Shown here piece by piece: positions 60,724 through 64,000 of a stretch of DNA of 64,000 bases (positions within the stretch are counted from its first letter, which is position 1; every line of letters starts with the position of its first letter). The stretch comes from Gordonia sputi NBRC 100414 (GTDB lineage Bacteria; Actinomycetota; Actinomycetes; Mycobacteriales; Mycobacteriaceae): the NCBI RefSeq assembly GCF_000248055.1, contig NZ_BAFC01000059.1, positions 1 to 64,000 on the forward strand, given 5' to 3'. The notes under the pieces were generated by a model. That model searched no databases, was not told the DNA's origin, and was given only the letters and a program-made list of their open reading frames with translations. The position numbers and the translations under genes are program-made.

Positions 60724-63700
60724 GTGAGCAGTTCGATATCAGATTTCGGACAAAACACGTGGCTGGTCGACGAAATGTACCAGCAATTCAAAGAAGACCC
60801 GAACTCGGTCGACCCGAGTTGGCACGATCTGCTGAAGGACTACAAGCCCGGCGACGATGGCTCGTCCAACGGCACGTCAGCAGCATCTGCGGGGGCATCG
60901 TCTGCGGCCAAGTCCACAACCGCAGCGACTACCAAGACCGCATCGACCAAGACCGCGCCCGCGAAGAACACGGCGTCCGGCAACGGATCGGGAACCGCAC
61001 ACAGCAACGGTGCGTCGAACACCGCAGCCCCTAAGAAGACCGCAGCCGCGAGCAGCAACGGCAGCGCCTCGTCGAATGGCAAGGCCGCACCCCGTCAGGT
61101 CACTCTCGACCAGGAGCCGACCCCGCGTCCGACCACCACCAACTCCCCCGCCCGCGAGTCGACAGCCACCAAGGCCGCGTCGGGTCACAGCGTTGCGAGC
61201 CGCGACGGATCGTCGCGGTCACAGAAGGCGCCTGCGTCGGCCAAGGCCGCGTCGACGACGACGGACGCAGCACCCGCCGAAGACACCGAGAAGGTTCTAC
61301 GCGGCGCCTCGGCCGCCGTTGCCAAGAACATGACGGCGTCGCTGCAGATCCCGACCGCCACGTCCGTTCGTGCGATCCCGGCCAAGCTGATGATCGACAA
61401 CCGCATCGTCGTCAACAATCATCTGGCCCGCACCCGCGGCGGCAAGATCAGCTTCACCCACATCCTCGGCTACGCGATCGTCCAGGCGATCAAGGCGTTC
61501 CCGAACATGAACCGCCACTTCGCCGAGATCGACGGCAAGCCGAATGTGGTCACCCCTGCGCACACCAACCTCGGTCTGGCGATCGACCTCGTCGGTAAGG
61601 ATGGCAACCGCTCGCTCGTCGTCGCCGCCATCAAGAACTGCGAGACAATGGGTTTCGCCGAGTTCTACTCGGCGTACCAGGACATCGTGCGCCGTGCGCG
61701 CGACGGCAAGCTCACCGCGGAAGACTTTGCGGGCGTGACCATTTCGCTGACCAACCCGGGCACCATCGGCACCGTGCACTCCGTGCCGCGCCTGATGAAG
61801 AACCAGGGAGCCATCATCGGTGCGGGTGCGATGGAGTATCCGGCCGAGTTCCAGGGCGCGAGCGACGAGCAGATCGCCGAACTCGGTGTCGGCAAGTTGA
61901 TGACGCTCACGTCCACCTACGATCACCGGATCATCCAGGGCGCCGAGTCGGGCGACTTACTTCGCAGGATCCACGAACTGCTCCTCGACGACGCGTTCTA
62001 CGACGAGCTGTTCACCGCGTTCCACATCCCCTACGAGCCGATCCGTTGGCGTCGTGACATCCCCGCAGGCGTCGTCGACAAGAACGCGCGGGTACTCGAG
62101 CTGATCGCGGCCTACCGCAACCGCGGGCACCTCATGGCCGACACCGATCCGCTGATGATGGACAGCTACGCGCGCACATCGCATCCTGATCTCGACATCC
62201 TCACCTACGGCCTGACCCTCTGGGATCTCGACCGTAGTTTCAAGGTCGGCGGCTTCCACGGCCAGGACACGATGAAGTTGCGTGACGTGCTCTCGATCCT
62301 GCGCGACGCGTACTGCCGACACGTGGGAGTCGAGTACACGCACATCCTCGAACCGGAGCAGCAGCGCTGGGTTCAGGAGCGTGTCGAGATCAAACACGTC
62401 AAGCCGCCGGTCGCCGAGCAGAAGTACATCCTGTCCAAGCTCAATGCCGCCGAGGCCTTCGAGACCTTCCTCCAGACGAAATACGTTGGGCAGAAGCGCT
62501 TTTCGCTCGAGGGCGCGGAGTCGGTCATCCCGATGATGGACGCCGTGATCGACCAGAGCGCCGAGTATTCGCTCGACGAGGTCGTCATCGGCATGCCGCA
62601 CCGCGGCCGCCTCAACGTGCTCGCGAACATCGTCGGCAAGCCCTACTCGAAGATCTTCACCGAGTTCGAGGGCAACCTGAATCCGTCGCAGGCGCACGGG
62701 TCCGGTGACGTGAAGTACCACCTCGGCGCCGAGGGCAAGTACTACCAGATGTTCGGCGAGAACGAGATCAACGTCTCGCTCACCGCGAATCCCAGCCACC
62801 TCGAAGCGGTCGACCCGGTTCTCGAAGGGCTCGTCCGCGCCAAGCAGGACCAGCTACCCGAAGAGCGTGAGTTCTCGATCATGCCGCTCATGCTGCACGG
62901 CGACGCCGCGTTCGCCGGCCAGGGTGTTGTGGCCGAGACCCTCAACCTCGCGATGCTGCCCGGTTACCGCACCGGCGGCACCGTACACATCGTGGTCAAC
63001 AACCAGGTTGGGTTCACCACGGCTCCCGAGCATTCCCGATCGAGCGAGTACTGCACCGACGTCGCGAAGATGATCGGTGCCCCGATCTTCCACGTCAACG
63101 GCGACGACCCCGAGGCGTGCGTCTGGGTGGCCAAGCTGGCGGTCGACTACCGCGAAGCCTTCCACAAGGACGTTGTCATCGACCTCGTCTGCTTCCGCCG
63201 TCGCGGACACAACGAGGGCGACGATCCGTCGATGACCCAGCCGGCCATGTACGACGTGATCGACACCAAGCGTGGCGTCCGCAAGTCCTACACCGAGGCC
63301 CTGATCGGTCGTGGTGACATCTCCACCAAGGAGGCCGAAGACGCGCTGCGTGATTACCAGGGGCAGCTCGAACGGGTCTTCAACGAGGTCAAGGAACTCG
63401 AGAAGTTCACCCCGGAGCCGAGCGAATCGGTGGAAGCCGATCAGCCGCTTCCGCAGAAGCTCGTGACCGCCGTCGACAAGTCGGTGCTCGAGCGCATCGG
63501 CGACGCGTTCTACGACACTCCGGACGGTTTCACTCCGCACCCACGCGTGAAGCCGGTGCTCAAGCGCCGCCACGAGATGAGCCGCGACGGGCACATCGAC
63601 TGGGCGTTCGCCGAGTTGTTGGCCTTCGGTTCGCTGGTGCTCGAGGGACGCACCGTTCGCCTGTCGGGCCAGGACTCGCGTCGCGGTACGTTCAGCCAGC

Positions 63701-64000
63701 GCCACTCGGTGCTCATCGACCGTGAGAACGGCTCCGAGTACACACCCCTCAATCACCTCGCACCGCTCGACGGAGACGCGGACTCGGAAGGCCGCTTCAT
63801 GGCCTACGATTCGCCGCTCTCGGAGTTCGCGGTGGTCGGTTTCGAGTACGGCTACTCGGTGGGCAACCCCGACGCACTCGTGCTGTGGGAAGCGCAGTTC
63901 GGCGACTTCGTCAACGGCGCACAGTCGGTGATCGACGAGTTCATCAGCTCGGGCGAGGCCAAGTGGGGTCAGCGTTCCGACGTCGTGCTGCTCCTGCCGC
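60724..64000 (+). CDS. kgd: Multifunctional 2-oxoglutarate metabolism enzyme Kgd, truncated by window end
   Basis: 1092 codons visible, 3' end missing. GTG start gives the segment [15 protein letters not shown] and [10 protein letters not shown] typical of actinobacterial Kgd. A Thr/Ala/Ser/Lys-rich linker (about 38-190) is longer than in M. tuberculosis. Then an E2-like acyltransferase domain with [16 protein letters not shown] (His near 400) and the ThDP-dependent E1 domain with [36 protein letters not shown] and [14 protein letters not shown]. It decarboxylates 2-oxoglutarate and serves as E1/E2 of the 2-oxoglutarate dehydrogenase complex. The 186-bp gap upstream shows no clear promoter. 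Confidence 0.97.
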   Translation, partial: MSSSISDFGQNTWLVDEMYQQFKEDPNSVDPSWHDLLKDYKPGDDGSSNGTSAASAGASSAAKSTTAATTKTASTKTAPAKNTASGNGSGTAHSNGASNTAAPKKTAAASSNGSASSNGKAAPRQVTLDQEPTPRPTTTNSPARESTATKAASGHSVASRDGSSRSQKAPASAKAASTTTDAAPAEDTEKVLRGASAAVAKNMTASLQIPTATSVRAIPAKLMIDNRIVVNNHLARTRGGKISFTHILGYAIVQAIKAFPNMNRHFAEIDGKPNVVTPAHTNLGLAIDLVGKDGNRSLVVAAIKNCETMGFAEFYSAYQDIVRRARDGKLTAEDFAGVTISLTNPGTIGTVHSVPRLMKNQGAIIGAGAMEYPAEFQGASDEQIAELGVGKLMTLTSTYDHRIIQGAESGDLLRRIHELLLDDAFYDELFTAFHIPYEPIRWRRDIPAGVVDKNARVLELIAAYRNRGHLMADTDPLMMDSYARTSHPDLDILTYGLTLWDLDRSFKVGGFHGQDTMKLRDVLSILRDAYCRHVGVEYTHILEPEQQRWVQERVEIKHVKPPVAEQKYILSKLNAAEAFETFLQTKYVGQKRFSLEGAESVIPMMDAVIDQSAEYSLDEVVIGMPHRGRLNVLANIVGKPYSKIFTEFEGNLNPSQAHGSGDVKYHLGAEGKYYQMFGENEINVSLTANPSHLEAVDPVLEGLVRAKQDQLPEEREFSIMPLMLHGDAAFAGQGVVAETLNLAMLPGYRTGGTVHIVVNNQVGFTTAPEHSRSSEYCTDVAKMIGAPIFHVNGDDPEACVWVAKLAVDYREAFHKDVVIDLVCFRRRGHNEGDDPSMTQPAMYDVIDTKRGVRKSYTEALIGRGDISTKEAEDALRDYQGQLERVFNEVKELEKFTPEPSESVEADQPLPQKLVTAVDKSVLERIGDAFYDTPDGFTPHPRVKPVLKRRHEMSRDGHIDWAFAELLAFGSLVLEGRTVRLSGQDSRRGTFSQRHSVLIDRENGSEYTPLNHLAPLDGDADSEGRFMAYDSPLSEFAVVGFEYGYSVGNPDALVLWEAQFGDFVNGAQSVIDEFISSGEAKWGQRSDVVLLLP

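Overview
The window is GC-rich, with dense codon bias, mycolic-actinobacterial gene order and many ATGA/GTGA stop-start overlaps. It is almost certainly a chromosome segment of a Mycobacteriales member close to Gordonia, Williamsia or Rhodococcus. Diagnostic genes are an ATP synthase operon with a b-delta fusion, a MurA with Asp in place of the active-site Cys, a Kgd-type 2-oxoglutarate enzyme, an Asn/Arg-rich Rho, and the order argS-lysA-hom-thrC-thrB-rho / rpmE-prfA-prmC-sua5-wecA-atp-murA known from Mycobacterium. Most of that backbone reads on the minus strand.

Layout. 1-545: promoters and antitermination leader of a ribosomal RNA operon that leaves the window to the left. 767-9600: a mycofactocin/methanol module, with mftM divergent from mnoR-mnoS, an iron-type alcohol dehydrogenase, a VWA/MoxR chaperone pair with histidine-rich tracts, and the NDMA-dependent methanol dehydrogenase mno. 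9597-12744: an ECF cobalt/nickel importer (cbiMNQO) and an ArsR metal sensor. 12749-15153: murA, a cobalamin adenosyltransferase and a DUF2550 protein. 15390-23416: the complete F1Fo ATP synthase operon. 23758-28092: wecA, sua5, prmC, prfA, rpmE.

28100-37560: an accessory block sits between rpmE and rho, which are neighbours in mycobacteria as I recall them. A pair of DtxR/IdeR-type iron boxes precedes three tightly spaced genes: a divergent glutamate synthase large subunit (reading frame broken once), a CysJ-like diflavin reductase in the place where the iron-sulfur GltD subunit would be expected, and a HemS/HmuS-like heme protein. I infer an iron-starvation operon, possibly an iron-sparing glutamate synthase plus heme utilisation. 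This is the strongest candidate for an undescribed system here. A CGNR zinc-finger gene and a small Cys-motif gene follow.

37605-46521: rho and the threonine/lysine/arginyl-tRNA block. 46678-48071: a class II glutamine amidotransferase with a broken start, a cupin protein and tRNA-Arg(CCG). 48198-52449: sbcC-sbcD with a 62-bp near-perfect palindrome touching the sbcC stop codon. 52515-60537: a PadR-controlled MFS pump, and a divergent overlapping set of a thiol-transferase, an uncharacterised hydrophobic protein and a single-chain double ABC exporter. 60724-end: kgd, truncated by the window.

A recurring oddity is short (17-27 bp) tandem duplications at gene ends and in leaders, at least nine of them. 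Two genes carry single-base frame breaks that could be real or sequencing errors.
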